A stretch of 64,000 nt of DNA from Veillonellaceae bacterium. GTDB taxonomy: Bacteria > Bacillota_C > Negativicutes > UBA1444. The DNA lies in the NCBI GenBank assembly GCA_012798135.1, contig JAAZNU010000046.1:81974-145973 (forward strand), written 5' to 3'. The translations under genes were made by a program, and so were the position numbers. This document shows, piece after piece, positions 46,114-54,168 of the stretch. The notes under the pieces are model-generated. The model did not search any database. It was not told where the DNA came from and saw only the letters and a list, made by a program, of their open reading frames with translations. How positions within the stretch are numbered: position 1 is the stretch's first letter; each line of letters opens with the position of its first letter.

Positions 46114-46421
46114 TTGGCCGACTTTCCGTTTTTTACGGCATATGCCGGGGCCGCGGCCGATGCGCGCAACCCGGATATTTTTACCCACAACAGCGCCAGC
46201 AACGAGAAAAAGGTAATGACATTCGCGGCAAAAACCGAGGGGCTTCCCACATAATAGCCGTAAATCAGCCACAAAAACACGCCGGTCGTCATCATGACCA
46301 GCCACGCCCAGGACAAATCGCCCGTCGAACGGCTCCGCACAGTTTTCATCACCTGCGGAAAAAACGCGCAGGTAGTCAGTGTGCCGGCGACAACGCCGAT
46401 CCACTCCCCATTCCATTCCAT
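46074..46421 (-). CDS. SemiSWEET / PQ-loop sugar transporter
   Basis: The 115-residue protein has a three-helix SemiSWEET bundle: GVVAGTLTTCAFFPQVMKTVRSRSTGDLSW contains the PQ motif, followed by WLIYGYYVG and a third helix (FAANVITFFSLLALLWVKI). Dimers form a sugar transport path. Typical SemiSWEETs end near residue 85-95; the remaining ~25 residues here are polar and overlap the out-of-frame iron-sulfur motif, so the true C-terminus may be altered by a frameshift. Confidence 0.82.
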   Translation of the reverse strand: MEWNGEWIGVVAGTLTTCAFFPQVMKTVRSRSTGDLSWAWLVMMTTGVFLWLIYGYYVGSPSVFAANVITFFSLLALLWVKISGLRASAAAPAYAVKNGKSANVLVADSVKKPAR

Positions 46422-46467
46422 ATTTCAGCCGAAACCTCCATCCTGTCTGTTTCTCCAATAGACCGTC

Positions 46468-47376
46468 TCAGGGGATTTGTCGAAAAAACTCCCAAATCGC
46501 CTGGTTGGCGTCAAGATCGCGGGAAGTCCTGCCGATAAAGCGTTCCGGCAAATACTGAAAACCTCCCGGCCAGGTATGTCCGCCGCCCTCGACGAGTATT
46601 AAAGATACGGCGGCTCCGGGCGCGCAATCCCTGAACCGCTCTGTACGAATCCTGGTCCCGTCCTGCGGGTCCCGGTCCGCCAACGTCGCCGTTACCGCCG
46701 CGCCGCGGCAACGATTGTGTCCGGTCCAGACGGCGACGGTTTCACGTCCGGACAAGACTTTGCCGTACTCTTCAAAGCCGGCCACCGCCCCCCCTTCCCA
46801 AGGCACGATCGGGTCGGCCGATCCATGAATGATCAGCACCGGCACTGGGCGCGACGGTTTGCAGACGCCAGCCAGCTTTTGCGGCAACGTGCCGGCCACA
46901 GTAGCAATGCCAGCGACCTGGTCCGCATGTTCGCAGGCCAGGCGTTGTGCCATCATCCCGCCGTTGGAAATTCCCGCGATAAAGATGCGGTTTTTGTCGA
47001 TCAGCGATTCCGCCGCCAGTTTATCGGCAATCGCCAGCAAAAATCCAGCATCGTCGGCCGTTCCGTCCTGATCGTTCCAGCGGCGCTCCAAGGCGTCCGG
47101 ATACACCACGACAATTTTATCCTTGTCGGCGATTTTTTCAAAGCCATGCTGCGTTATGGCGATCATGTCCTCGCCGCTGCCGGCGTTGCCATGCAGGACA
47201 AACAGCAGGGGGGCCGCCGAGTTGGCGGATAGTCCGGATGGAATATAGGTCCAGTAGGTCCGCAGCTCGCTGTTAAAATTGACCTGTGAAGATGTCAGCC
47301 CCGCCGATGCAGCGCCGACCTGACGACTTGGCAACAATAGCAGCAACAGCAGGAGGAAAATGAATATCTTGCGCAC
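46468..47376 (-). CDS. Secreted PHB depolymerase / feruloyl esterase-like hydrolase
   Basis: The 302-residue alpha/beta hydrolase has a signal peptide (IFIFLLLLLLLLPSRQVGA). The catalytic Ser is in GISNGGMMA, Asp probably in HGSADPIVPW and His in GGGHTWPGG, the pattern of the PHB-depolymerase/LpqC esterase family. It acts in periplasm or outside on an ester; substrate unknown. It lies six bases after tonB and is the last gene of the exbB-exbD-tonB operon, an unusual pairing that suggests action on an imported or surface ligand. Confidence 0.87.
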   Translation of the reverse strand: MRKIFIFLLLLLLLLPSRQVGAASAGLTSSQVNFNSELRTYWTYIPSGLSANSAAPLLFVLHGNAGSGEDMIAITQHGFEKIADKDKIVVVYPDALERRWNDQDGTADDAGFLLAIADKLAAESLIDKNRIFIAGISNGGMMAQRLACEHADQVAGIATVAGTLPQKLAGVCKPSRPVPVLIIHGSADPIVPWEGGAVAGFEEYGKVLSGRETVAVWTGHNRCRGAAVTATLADRDPQDGTRIRTERFRDCAPGAAVSLILVEGGGHTWPGGFQYLPERFIGRTSRDLDANQAIWEFFRQIP

Positions 47377-47382
47377 TTCGTT

Positions 47383-48156
47383 TCAGCCTCCTTCTCCGGT
47401 GTAGCGAATCCATACTGAGGTCAGGACCCGCACCGGCTTGTTTCCCTGGGGCTGCCACGCCGGATCGAACCGCCAGCGGGCGACGTTTTCCCGGGCCGCA
47501 TCATCCATCGCTTTCACCCCGCTGGAACGGCTGACGCCGATTTTACCGACTCGGCCGTCTTCTGTCACTTCCACCACCAACAGCACCTGCAGCAGCCCGG
47601 CGGGCGAAAGATTCGGCGGCCATTGGATCGGCGGCCGTTCCTTAAGGCGTGGCGGCGTCAACGCATAGCCGGTCGAACCGTTTTCGCCCGAAAAACCGGG
47701 ACTGGCCGGCGGCGCGGCAGCATCGCTGCCGCCCCTACCCGCTTGGCCCGCTGCTGGTCCGGGGCCCTTGACGGCCGTTGTGAACGGCCTTGACTCCATC
47801 TTGTCGCCCGGAACTGGCCGACCGCGTTGGGTGGCCGTTCCCCCGCCGGGATCGACCGGGGCTTGCGCCGGGGCAGTCGACGGGCCCGGCGGCGTTGCTG
47901 GAACAAGCTTGGCGGCAGTGCCTGCCGACACTTCGTCAGTCCGGGACGACGACGCGCCCGCCGGTGATTCTTTTCGGAGTGGCGCAGTTGGTTCCGCCGT
48001 TGGCGCCGCCCACGTCCACTCCACGTCCACGGCCGCCGGCGGAGTTTCGCCGAAATTCGGCCAACCCAGAAAACATCCCACAATCACCGCATGGAAAAGC
48101 AACGAACAGCCAACTGCGATCCAGAATTCCCGGTGCGCCGAATAGGGTCGGTTCAT
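47383..48156 (-). CDS. tonB: Energy transducer TonB
   Basis: The 257-residue protein has an N-terminal membrane anchor (FWIAVGCSLLFHAVIVGCFLGW), a long Pro/Ala/Gly-rich periplasmic spacer (residues 45-165) and a C-terminal TonB domain (LLVVEVTEDGRVGKIGVSRSSGVKAMDDAA...WRFDPA). It transmits proton-motive energy to outer-membrane receptors, so its presence shows a diderm envelope. It overlaps exbD by four bases. No TonB-dependent receptor is encoded nearby. Confidence 0.92.
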   Translation of the reverse strand: MNRPYSAHREFWIAVGCSLLFHAVIVGCFLGWPNFGETPPAAVDVEWTWAAPTAEPTAPLRKESPAGASSSRTDEVSAGTAAKLVPATPPGPSTAPAQAPVDPGGGTATQRGRPVPGDKMESRPFTTAVKGPGPAAGQAGRGGSDAAAPPASPGFSGENGSTGYALTPPRLKERPPIQWPPNLSPAGLLQVLLVVEVTEDGRVGKIGVSRSSGVKAMDDAARENVARWRFDPAWQPQGNKPVRVLTSVWIRYTGEGG

Positions 48157-48560
48157 GGAACGGCCTCCACGGCAACGGTCAACCGCTGAACCCCCAGGCG
48201 GCGCAACTGGTTCAGAACATCCACCACCTGCCCATAGACCGCGCGGCGATCTGCCCGGAGCACAAACCTAGAATCCCGGTCCCGGCGCAGTTCCGCCTCG
48301 ACCCTAGTCGCCAGCTCGTTCAGATTGACGGCCTCTTCGTTGAACCGCAGACTGCCGTCCGCCATCACCGTGACGGGAAAAGTCCGTTGCGTGTCCAGTT
48401 CGGCGGTAGAAGCCGCAGGCAGCGTCACGGGCAAAACCTTCTGTTCCACCATGAACATGGTGCTCATCATAAAGAACACCAGCAGAAAAAAAATGATATC
48501 AATCATCGGAATGATCATTAACCGCGGATTCTCGGCAACCCGGCGCTCCCGGAATTTCAT
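48153..48560 (-). CDS. exbD: Biopolymer transport protein ExbD
   Basis: The 135-residue protein has a single N-terminal membrane helix with the essential Asp (MIPMIDIIFFLLVFFMM) and a periplasmic domain. The open frame to 48680 is longer, but ATG 48560 overlaps the exbB stop as ATGA and matches the family start. It forms the proton channel with ExbB and drives TonB. Confidence 0.93.
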   Translation of the reverse strand: MKFRERRVAENPRLMIIPMIDIIFFLLVFFMMSTMFMVEQKVLPVTLPAASTAELDTQRTFPVTVMADGSLRFNEEAVNLNELATRVEAELRRDRDSRFVLRADRRAVYGQVVDVLNQLRRLGVQRLTVAVEAVP

Positions 48561-49183
48561 GGCTGTCGTTCCGCCAGGGCCTGCAGAATCAAAGCGGCGG
48601 TTTCTTCCGCATCGTTGAGAATCCCATCCAGCCGGTTCCGGAAATAAGCGAGCAACACCAGGGACAACACCGCCACGCACAAACCGGCGGCCGTAGCCAC
48701 CAGTGCCTCGCCGACGCCGCCGGTGATCGCGAACGGTTGCCCCGACCGCAGGTTCAGTACGCTAAACGACCGGATCATCCCGATGACGGTTCCCAACAGG
48801 CCCAACAAAGGCGCCAGCGTCACCATCAGATTCATCAGATCGAGGCGTTGGCGCAAGCGGGCGGCCCCGCGATTCGCTGCCCCCTCCATGGCGAGTTCCG
48901 CCGCCCGGCTGCCGTGTTCCGTTTGACTCAGGCCGGACGTGGCGATTTGCGCCGCGAGATTATCATACTGACGCGCAACCGCCAACGCGGCAGTCCAGTC
49001 GCCGCTCAGCAGCGCCGCCGACAACCTTTCCCGCATAGCGTCGACGCCGGCAGTCGCGCGCTGAAACGTCCGAAACCGTTCCACCGCCACCGCCACGCTC
49101 AACAACGATCCGGCCAGCAACAAGGGCATGACAAACCCGCCCTTGTCGAACAATCGCCAAAACTCCTGCCAGGCTTCCATCAT
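48557..49183 (-). CDS. exbB: Biopolymer transport protein ExbB/TolQ family
   Basis: The 208-residue protein has three membrane helices: near residue 18-35, then the long cytoplasmic loop, then LMVTLAPLLGLLGTVIGMIRSF and EALVATAAGLCVAVLSLVLLAYFR. The last two carry the MotA/TolQ/ExbB proton-channel motif. The start at the first of two ATGs (49183) leaves the family N-terminus intact. TolQ is the alternative, but tonB downstream supports ExbB. Confidence 0.92.
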   Translation of the reverse strand: MMEAWQEFWRLFDKGGFVMPLLLAGSLLSVAVAVERFRTFQRATAGVDAMRERLSAALLSGDWTAALAVARQYDNLAAQIATSGLSQTEHGSRAAELAMEGAANRGAARLRQRLDLMNLMVTLAPLLGLLGTVIGMIRSFSVLNLRSGQPFAITGGVGEALVATAAGLCVAVLSLVLLAYFRNRLDGILNDAEETAALILQALAERQP

Positions 49184-49199
49184 CTTTTGCCCGCCTTTC

Positions 49200-49679
49200 C
49201 TAACGGCTCGCCGCCGCATCCGAAAAATACTGCCACACCGCAAAATCCTGACAGCCATAGGTCGTCACGCGTCCCCGGATCATAGCCTGGCCGTTGCCGA
49301 CCACCAGCCGGCCTTCCAGATCGACCATGCGATAGCTCGGATCGGCCGGCTGGTCCAGCCAGTGGTCCTGCTTCAGGACCAGCATCCCGGTGTTGTCCAG
49401 AGTTCCGGTCATCCGAAATGAACCGGCGGGTACCGCAGGGTTGTCCGGGTCAGCCGAAAAAACGAACTCCGCCGCCAAGCGCCGCGGATCGTTTTCCTGA
49501 AGTGGCCGCAGGTTCAGCTGCAACCGGGTCAGTCCTTGGTTGCACACATACGATCCATACCAGGGTGCAGCCAGCAACAGTTGCAGCCGATCTGCAGGGG
49601 CCGCTTCCGCCGTCCCGACGAACCCGCATGAAAAGAACACCGTCGCCAGCAAAATACACCGCCAAAAATTCCCGTTCAT
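49200..49679 (-). CDS. Secreted protein of unknown function heading the exb-tonB operon
   Basis: The 159-residue protein has a clear signal peptide (ILLATVFFSCGFVGTAEA). The mature part (PADRLQLLLAAPWYGSYVCNQGLTRLQLNL...) seems beta-rich and holds two Cys (YVCN and YGCQ) that could form a disulfide. I recognise no family. ATG 49679 follows GGGAGG. It lies 16 bases upstream of exbB, so its product most likely works with the TonB system or the esterase in the periplasm. Confidence 0.72.
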   Translation of the reverse strand: MNGNFWRCILLATVFFSCGFVGTAEAAPADRLQLLLAAPWYGSYVCNQGLTRLQLNLRPLQENDPRRLAAEFVFSADPDNPAVPAGSFRMTGTLDNTGMLVLKQDHWLDQPADPSYRMVDLEGRLVVGNGQAMIRGRVTTYGCQDFAVWQYFSDAAASR

Positions 49680-49777
49680 TGTTTCGCCTCCCGCGTCGCG
49701 GCGTCCGATTGCCAAGCCCGACCTCAAGTCCTGCGCAATAGTTTCAAATACCTTCCCGTCTTGACAAGCTTGCCTCC

Positions 49778-49806
49778 AAAAAAGGCCCGCTGGCTGACAG
49801 CGGGCC
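49778..49806 (-). terminator. Terminator of the VOC-family gene
   Basis: A 9-bp stem GGCCCGCTG/CAGCGGGCC is followed on the minus strand by six T residues. Confidence 0.85.
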
Positions 49807-49819
49807 CGAAAGAAAGGCA

Positions 49820-50185
49820 TTACTTTCGCGTCGGCACGATTTCCAGCCAGTATCTGTCGGGATCGGCAATGAAATAAATCCCCATCATTTTGTTTTCATA
49901 GCAGATGCAACCCATCTTCTTGTGCAGTTCGTAAGCCGCATCGAAATCGTCGACCCGAAATGCCAGGTGAAACTCGTTTTCTCCCAGATTGTACGGCTCT
50001 TTGCGGTCCTTCAGCCAGGTCAGTTCCAAACTATGGGCCGTCTTGCCGTCGCCGAGATACACCAGCGTAAAATCCGGCTTTTCGATGCGCCGGACTTCGA
50101 CCAGGTTCAGCGCTTCCTTGTAAAAAGCCAGGCTCTTTTCCAGATCCAGAACGTTGAAATTGTTATGGGCAAACACAAAATTCAT
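49820..50185 (-). CDS. VOC/glyoxalase I family protein
   Basis: The 121-residue vicinal-oxygen-chelate protein has two beta-alpha-beta-beta-beta units. Likely metal ligands are His in FAHNNFNV, Glu in LELTWL, His in FHLAFRV and Glu in WLEIVP, the full glyoxalase I (lactoylglutathione lyase-like) set. ATG 50185 follows GGAGG by eight bases. It is divergent from the metallo-hydrolase gene. Methylglyoxal detoxification is the first guess; other VOC activities are possible. Confidence 0.85.
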   Translation of the reverse strand: MNFVFAHNNFNVLDLEKSLAFYKEALNLVEVRRIEKPDFTLVYLGDGKTAHSLELTWLKDRKEPYNLGENEFHLAFRVDDFDAAYELHKKMGCICYENKMMGIYFIADPDRYWLEIVPTRK

Positions 50186-50343
50186 ACGCAAATCCTCCCA
50201 AATTTAATATTTGGCAAGTCATGATTCACGCCACGGCGCGAACCCGGTTTCTCCATATATCTTATCGCATTTTTGCCGATTCCTCCAGCCCTGCCGACGG
50301 GCTGGCGAGCAAAACAACTACCGACAAAATTCTCAAAGTTACC

Positions 50344-50372
50344 TTGTTTTTTCACGGACAAAAGTGTACTAT
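50344..50372 (+). promoter_or_regulatory. Promoter before the metallo-hydrolase leader
   Basis: TTGTTT (50344-50349), 17 bases, TACTAT (50367-50372). A palindrome CTATTA/TAATAG straddles the -10 and could be an operator. Confidence 0.65.
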
Positions 50373-50393
50373 TAAACAGTAATAGCGAGGAAA

Positions 50394-50435
50394 GAGCAAC
50401 GCCGCTCCGATTTCCGAAAAATCGGCGGCGTTTTT
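50394..50435 (+). promoter_or_regulatory. ANTAR-type antitermination leader before the metallo-hydrolase
   Basis: The stem GAGC/GCTC closes the hexaloop AACGCC (50394-50407). Loop and 3' arm are also the 5' arm of a 12-bp terminator (50398-50413 with about 50417-50432, two-base bulge), then five T residues. A at loop position 1 and G at position 4 fit the ANTAR rule. Only one such hairpin is visible. Confidence 0.62.
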
Positions 50436-50489
50436 CTGTTTCACCGATCGCGTACGGTCTTCTCTTGAACCGATTTTTCCGGAGGTCAT

Positions 50490-51161
50490 ATGAGTCGAAT
50501 CACCCCCCTCTCGTTAGGGTTTGCCAATGCGATCCTGGTGCAGGAAACCGGTGCCATTATGATCGATACCGGCGCTCCCGCCACCCCGGAAACCTACCGC
50601 CAGTTTTTTGTCCGCTGCGCAATCGATCCGCAGGAGATCCGTCTGATCGTGGTTACCCATGGTCATACCGATCACTTTGCCCACGCCCATGAACTCCGGG
50701 AGCTCACCGGCGCGCCCGTTTTGTGTCACAGCAAGGCTTTGACCGCCTTACGAGCCGCGAAGAATCCACCGGTTCACCCTCGCAATGAACTGGGCGAAAG
50801 CGTTCTCCGGATGATTGCCGGCAAGGAGCCGCCGGCATCGCAGCCCCTGGAGCCGGACATCTTGATCGATGATGAGTATGACCTGGCTTATTACGGAATC
50901 GCCGGCAAAATCATCCCCACTCCCGGGCACACCGACTGTTCCGTTTCCGTCGCATTGGATTCCGGAGCGGTGATGGTCGGCGACATGATCGTGTCTTCAC
51001 CGTTTACCGGCCAAGCCACGATCGCCTATTTGGCGGAACAACCAGAACTTCTTTTCGATAACGTCCGTCGTCTGCTGTCGTTTGGCGACCTATTCTATAG
51101 CGGCCATGGCGGTCCCTTTTCCCGCGAACAGGTTCGGCTGGCCCTGCAAGCGGAAGTATGA
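50490..51161 (+). CDS. MBL-fold metallo-hydrolase
   Basis: The 223-residue metallo-beta-lactamase-fold enzyme has the HxHxDH motif in VVTHGHTDHFAHA and later metal ligands His (TPGHTDCS), Asp (MVGDMI) and His (YSGHGGPF), so a two-metal site is complete. Small stand-alone MBL hydrolases act as thioesterases, lactonases or phosphodiesterases; this one cannot be assigned. It starts after CGGAGG. An antitermination-type leader precedes it, linking it to the nitrogen-scavenging set. Confidence 0.86.
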   Translation: MSRITPLSLGFANAILVQETGAIMIDTGAPATPETYRQFFVRCAIDPQEIRLIVVTHGHTDHFAHAHELRELTGAPVLCHSKALTALRAAKNPPVHPRNELGESVLRMIAGKEPPASQPLEPDILIDDEYDLAYYGIAGKIIPTPGHTDCSVSVALDSGAVMVGDMIVSSPFTGQATIAYLAEQPELLFDNVRRLLSFGDLFYSGHGGPFSREQVRLALQAEV

Positions 51162-51216
51162 AGCCCATTTTGTTCTCCCTGAACAATAATCCGCGATTTT
51201 TTCAGTCAATCGTACA

Positions 51217-51245
51217 TAGACACCCCGAACGCATTTTGCTATGAT
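51217..51245 (+). promoter_or_regulatory. Sigma-A promoter of the PucR-aminotransferase operon
   Basis: TAGACA (51217-51222), 17 bases, TATGAT (51240-51245). Predicted start near 51252, leaving a ~165-base leader. Confidence 0.75.
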
Positions 51246-51307
51246 ATAGGCAAATTGAACGACCCGTTCCTTTTTTGCTCACAATAGCATCAGGCGTTCC
51301 GGCGCGA

Positions 51308-51347
51308 CAGCAATGAAGCTGACAGAATGATTTTCTGCCGGCTTTTT
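51308..51347 (+). promoter_or_regulatory. ANTAR-type antitermination leader before pucR
   Basis: The stem CAGC/GCTG closes the hexaloop AATGAA (51308-51321). Its 3' arm and adjacent bases form the 5' arm of an imperfect 12-position terminator (51316-51327 with 51333-51344, one mismatch), followed by a T-run. The two hairpins cannot coexist. Confidence 0.7.
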
Positions 51348-51417
51348 CTTTTTGCCGTGGGTTGTGAGTCTCTGCCTGCACATTCTTTCCATCCCTATTA
51401 GCCAGAAAGGACGGGAC

Positions 51418-52632
51418 ATGCTGATGCTGAAACTGAAGGACCTCTGCCAACTGCCGCCACTGCGCGACCTGAAGCTGGTCGCCGGATCCGCCGGGCTGGA
51501 GCAGACCATCCACTGGGTGCATGTGGTGGAACTGCCGGACGTCATGCACTGGACCATGGGTGGCGAACTTTTGTTCATGACCGGGATCGGTATTCGCGAT
51601 AATTTGGCCATTTTGGCAAAAATCGTCGAAGAATGTTCCCGCCGCCACGTTGCCGGGCTGGTCCTCAACATCGGTCCCTATATCCCGGCAATTCCCGCCG
51701 AGATTGTTCAACTGGCGGACAAATTGATTTTGCCGCTGTTTGAATTGCCCTGGGAGGTCAAGCTGGTCGAAGTGACCAAAGAGATCTGCAACCACATTAT
51801 GAGCCGGCAGGTGGAAGAAAAGTCGATCCAGGACATCGTAGAAACTATACTATACGGCGACTGCGCCAATCCGGAAGTGCTGTCGAGTCGGGCTGCGCTC
51901 TATGACTACAACCTGCGCAAACCGCATCGGGTATTTATTGTCCAGTACCGTCGCGAATCCTCGGCGAATGTTGCCAACCTGGACACGGAACAAAAAGCGC
52001 TGGAGGAAAAGCTTAAAATCCAGCAGATCGTCCTAGACACCTTCCGCCGTGCTGGCAAACGGGTTCTGTCCACCAACCGTTCTGATCATATGGTGCTGCT
52101 GATCCCGGCCGACGGCAGCATGCAAGAAACGCAACGGATCGAAGCCATCGCCCAATCTATTTTGCACGCGGCCGAAGCCTTGTCCCTCAATATTCAGGCT
52201 TATATCGGCTGGGGCAGTCCATTCGAGAAACTCCCTGATGGAAAAAGCAGTATGGAGCAGGCGGAACTGGCGCTGAAAGTCGCCATGACTTCCGGAAAGA
52301 AACACTATTTTTCCTATGAATCTCTGGGGTTTTACAAAGTATTGTTCAATGTTTCCAGCCGGCATGAGCTGGAATCCTTCCGTTCCGAAGTGCTGGGTCC
52401 GCTCAACGAATACGACCGGCGTCACAAGGGAGAATTATTGCCCACATTGACGGCCTTTCTGGAAGATACGGAGAATTTAGCCCTGGTCGCCGACAAATTG
52501 CATATCCACCGCAATACACTGCGCTACCGCCTGCAAAAAGTCGAAGAATTGGCCGGTCGCAAGCTCAGTGATACCCAGGACCGCATGCATCTGTACTTCG
52601 CGACCGTTGTCGACAAATATCTCAGCTTATAA
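51418..52632 (+). CDS. PucR-family transcriptional regulator
   Basis: The 404-residue regulator has an N-terminal PucR sensory domain (LKDLCQLPPLRDLKLVAGSAGLEQTIHWVHVVELPD), a degenerate GGDEF-like middle, and a C-terminal helix-turn-helix (DKLHIHRNTLRYRLQKVEELAG). Family members control purine, amine or amino acid catabolism. ATG 51418 follows AAAGGA by about six bases; the longer frame to 51352 runs through the leader. It is followed after 65 bases by an aminotransferase, its likely target and operon partner. Confidence 0.9.
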   Translation: MLMLKLKDLCQLPPLRDLKLVAGSAGLEQTIHWVHVVELPDVMHWTMGGELLFMTGIGIRDNLAILAKIVEECSRRHVAGLVLNIGPYIPAIPAEIVQLADKLILPLFELPWEVKLVEVTKEICNHIMSRQVEEKSIQDIVETILYGDCANPEVLSSRAALYDYNLRKPHRVFIVQYRRESSANVANLDTEQKALEEKLKIQQIVLDTFRRAGKRVLSTNRSDHMVLLIPADGSMQETQRIEAIAQSILHAAEALSLNIQAYIGWGSPFEKLPDGKSSMEQAELALKVAMTSGKKHYFSYESLGFYKVLFNVSSRHELESFRSEVLGPLNEYDRRHKGELLPTLTAFLEDTENLALVADKLHIHRNTLRYRLQKVEELAGRKLSDTQDRMHLYFATVVDKYLSL

Positions 52633-52697
52633 TCGGCAAGCTGCGTTTGAAACCCTGCCAACCGGTCCTGACGGATAACAAGAAGGGAGTGCAACCT

Positions 52698-54080
52698 ATG
52701 TCAAAAGATCTCCAGGTGGATGAACTGATCGAACTGGAAAGAAAACACCTCTGGCTTCACCTCACCAACCATAAAACTCTGGAGGGCCAGGAACCGCAAA
52801 TCATGGTGTCCGGCCAGGGATGCCGGATCACCGACGTCAGGGGCAATGAATTTCTGGACATGCTCTCCGGCGGCGTATGGTGCGTCAACGTCGGGTATGG
52901 CCGGGAATCGTTGGCGCAAGCGGCAGCCGAACAGCTGCGCACGCTTCCGTATTATGCCGGAACCGTAGCCACCCCGCCCTATATCCGACTGGCGACCAAA
53001 CTGGCCTTTTTGCTGCCGGAACTTCCCAAGGTCTATATCTCCAACAGCGGCTCCGAAGCCAACGAAAAAGCGTTTAAGATGTCCCGGCTTTACTTTGGCG
53101 TTTCCGAAGAACAAACAGGCAAACACAAAATCATTTACCGGGACCGCGACTATCACGGCAGCACCCTGGCAGTGCTGGCGGCCGGCGGGCAAAAGGAACG
53201 CCGGGACGGTTACGGGCCCTTCCCGGAGGGTTTTGTGGAAATTCCCCACGCTTGCTGCTATCGCTGTCCGTTCGGTAAAGAATATCCCCAGTGTGAAATT
53301 GACTGCGCCCGGGCCCTGGAGACCACCATCGTAAAAGAAGGCCCCGACACCGTGGCCGCCGTCATCCTGGAACCGATCACCGCCGGCGGCGGGATCATTC
53401 CGCCGGTTCCTGAATACTTCCCCATTATTCAGGAAATCTGCCGAAAACACGATGTGCTCCTGATCATGGACGAAGTGGTCGCCGGCTTCGGCCGTACCGG
53501 CAAAATGTTCGGCCATCAGCACTATGATGTCGCGCCGGATATTGTGACCCTGGCCAAGGGGATCGCCAGTTCCTACATGCCGCTGTCCGCCACTATGACT
53601 ACCCAGAAAATTTTCGAACGGTTCCTGACCCTGCCCACCGATACCTTCGGCTATTTCCGTGATATCAGCACCTATGGCGGCTGCGCCGCTGGCTGCAGCG
53701 TCGGTTTGGAGAATATCCGGATCATCGAAGATGAAAAATTAGTGGAAAATAGCGCCGTCTTGGGCAAGTATCTGCTGGAACAACTAAAACAGTTCGCGGA
53801 TCATCCGATGGTCGGCGATATCCGTGGCCTCGGCCTGTTCGCCGGCATCGAAATCGTGGAGGATAAAAAATCCAAAGCGCCATCTCCAGAAAGCACACTG
53901 GCGGCTGTAGTCGCCTCGGTAAAAAATCAGGGCATCCTGATGGGCCGCATGGGGCGCAGCGTTCCCGGTTTCAACAACGTGCTGACATTAGCGCCCGCCC
54001 TGGTCGTGACCAAGGCTGAAATCGACGCCACGGTAAAAGCGATCGGCGTCGCCCTGGGAAACTTAAAACCCGCAAAATAA
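52698..54080 (+). CDS. Class III (omega-type) aminotransferase
   Basis: The 460-residue PLP enzyme has the family motif LIMDEVVAGFGRTGKMF and Schiff-base Lys in VTLAKGIASSYMPLSA. A Cys-rich insert, CCYRCPFGKEYPQCEIDC, lies near residue 200. Class III enzymes move amino groups of beta-alanine, taurine, GABA, ornithine and similar omega-amino compounds to pyruvate or 2-oxoglutarate; this one resembles the taurine/beta-alanine-pyruvate branch in layout but cannot be assigned. ATG 52698 follows AAGGGAG. It is downstream of pucR in one transcript, so its substrate may be the PucR effector (inference). Confidence 0.88.
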   Translation: MSKDLQVDELIELERKHLWLHLTNHKTLEGQEPQIMVSGQGCRITDVRGNEFLDMLSGGVWCVNVGYGRESLAQAAAEQLRTLPYYAGTVATPPYIRLATKLAFLLPELPKVYISNSGSEANEKAFKMSRLYFGVSEEQTGKHKIIYRDRDYHGSTLAVLAAGGQKERRDGYGPFPEGFVEIPHACCYRCPFGKEYPQCEIDCARALETTIVKEGPDTVAAVILEPITAGGGIIPPVPEYFPIIQEICRKHDVLLIMDEVVAGFGRTGKMFGHQHYDVAPDIVTLAKGIASSYMPLSATMTTQKIFERFLTLPTDTFGYFRDISTYGGCAAGCSVGLENIRIIEDEKLVENSAVLGKYLLEQLKQFADHPMVGDIRGLGLFAGIEIVEDKKSKAPSPESTLAAVVASVKNQGILMGRMGRSVPGFNNVLTLAPALVVTKAEIDATVKAIGVALGNLKPAK

Positions 54081-54100
54081 CAAGGCAACGGCATACAAAA

Positions 54101-54142
54101 ACAGGCGACCGGCAAGTTTTTCCGAACTTGTCGGTCGCCTGT
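54101..54142. terminator. Strong terminator after the class III aminotransferase
   Basis: An 18-position stem with one mismatch (54101-54118 with 54125-54142) is followed by TTTTCTGTTT on the plus strand; convergent with the RND permease gene. Confidence 0.88.
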
Positions 54143-54168
54143 TTTCTGTTTCAAAAGGTTCAGCCGAT

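Noticed and set aside
46057..46458. Minus-strand frame 46057-46458 as an intact gene
   Set aside because: Only its last ~20 residues look like protein (iron-sulfur motif); the rest is a shifted copy of SemiSWEET codons.
50360..50385. CTATTA/TAATAG as the first ANTAR hairpin of the metallo-hydrolase leader
   Set aside because: It overlaps the -10, so it would not be fully transcribed, and its loop does not have A1/G4.
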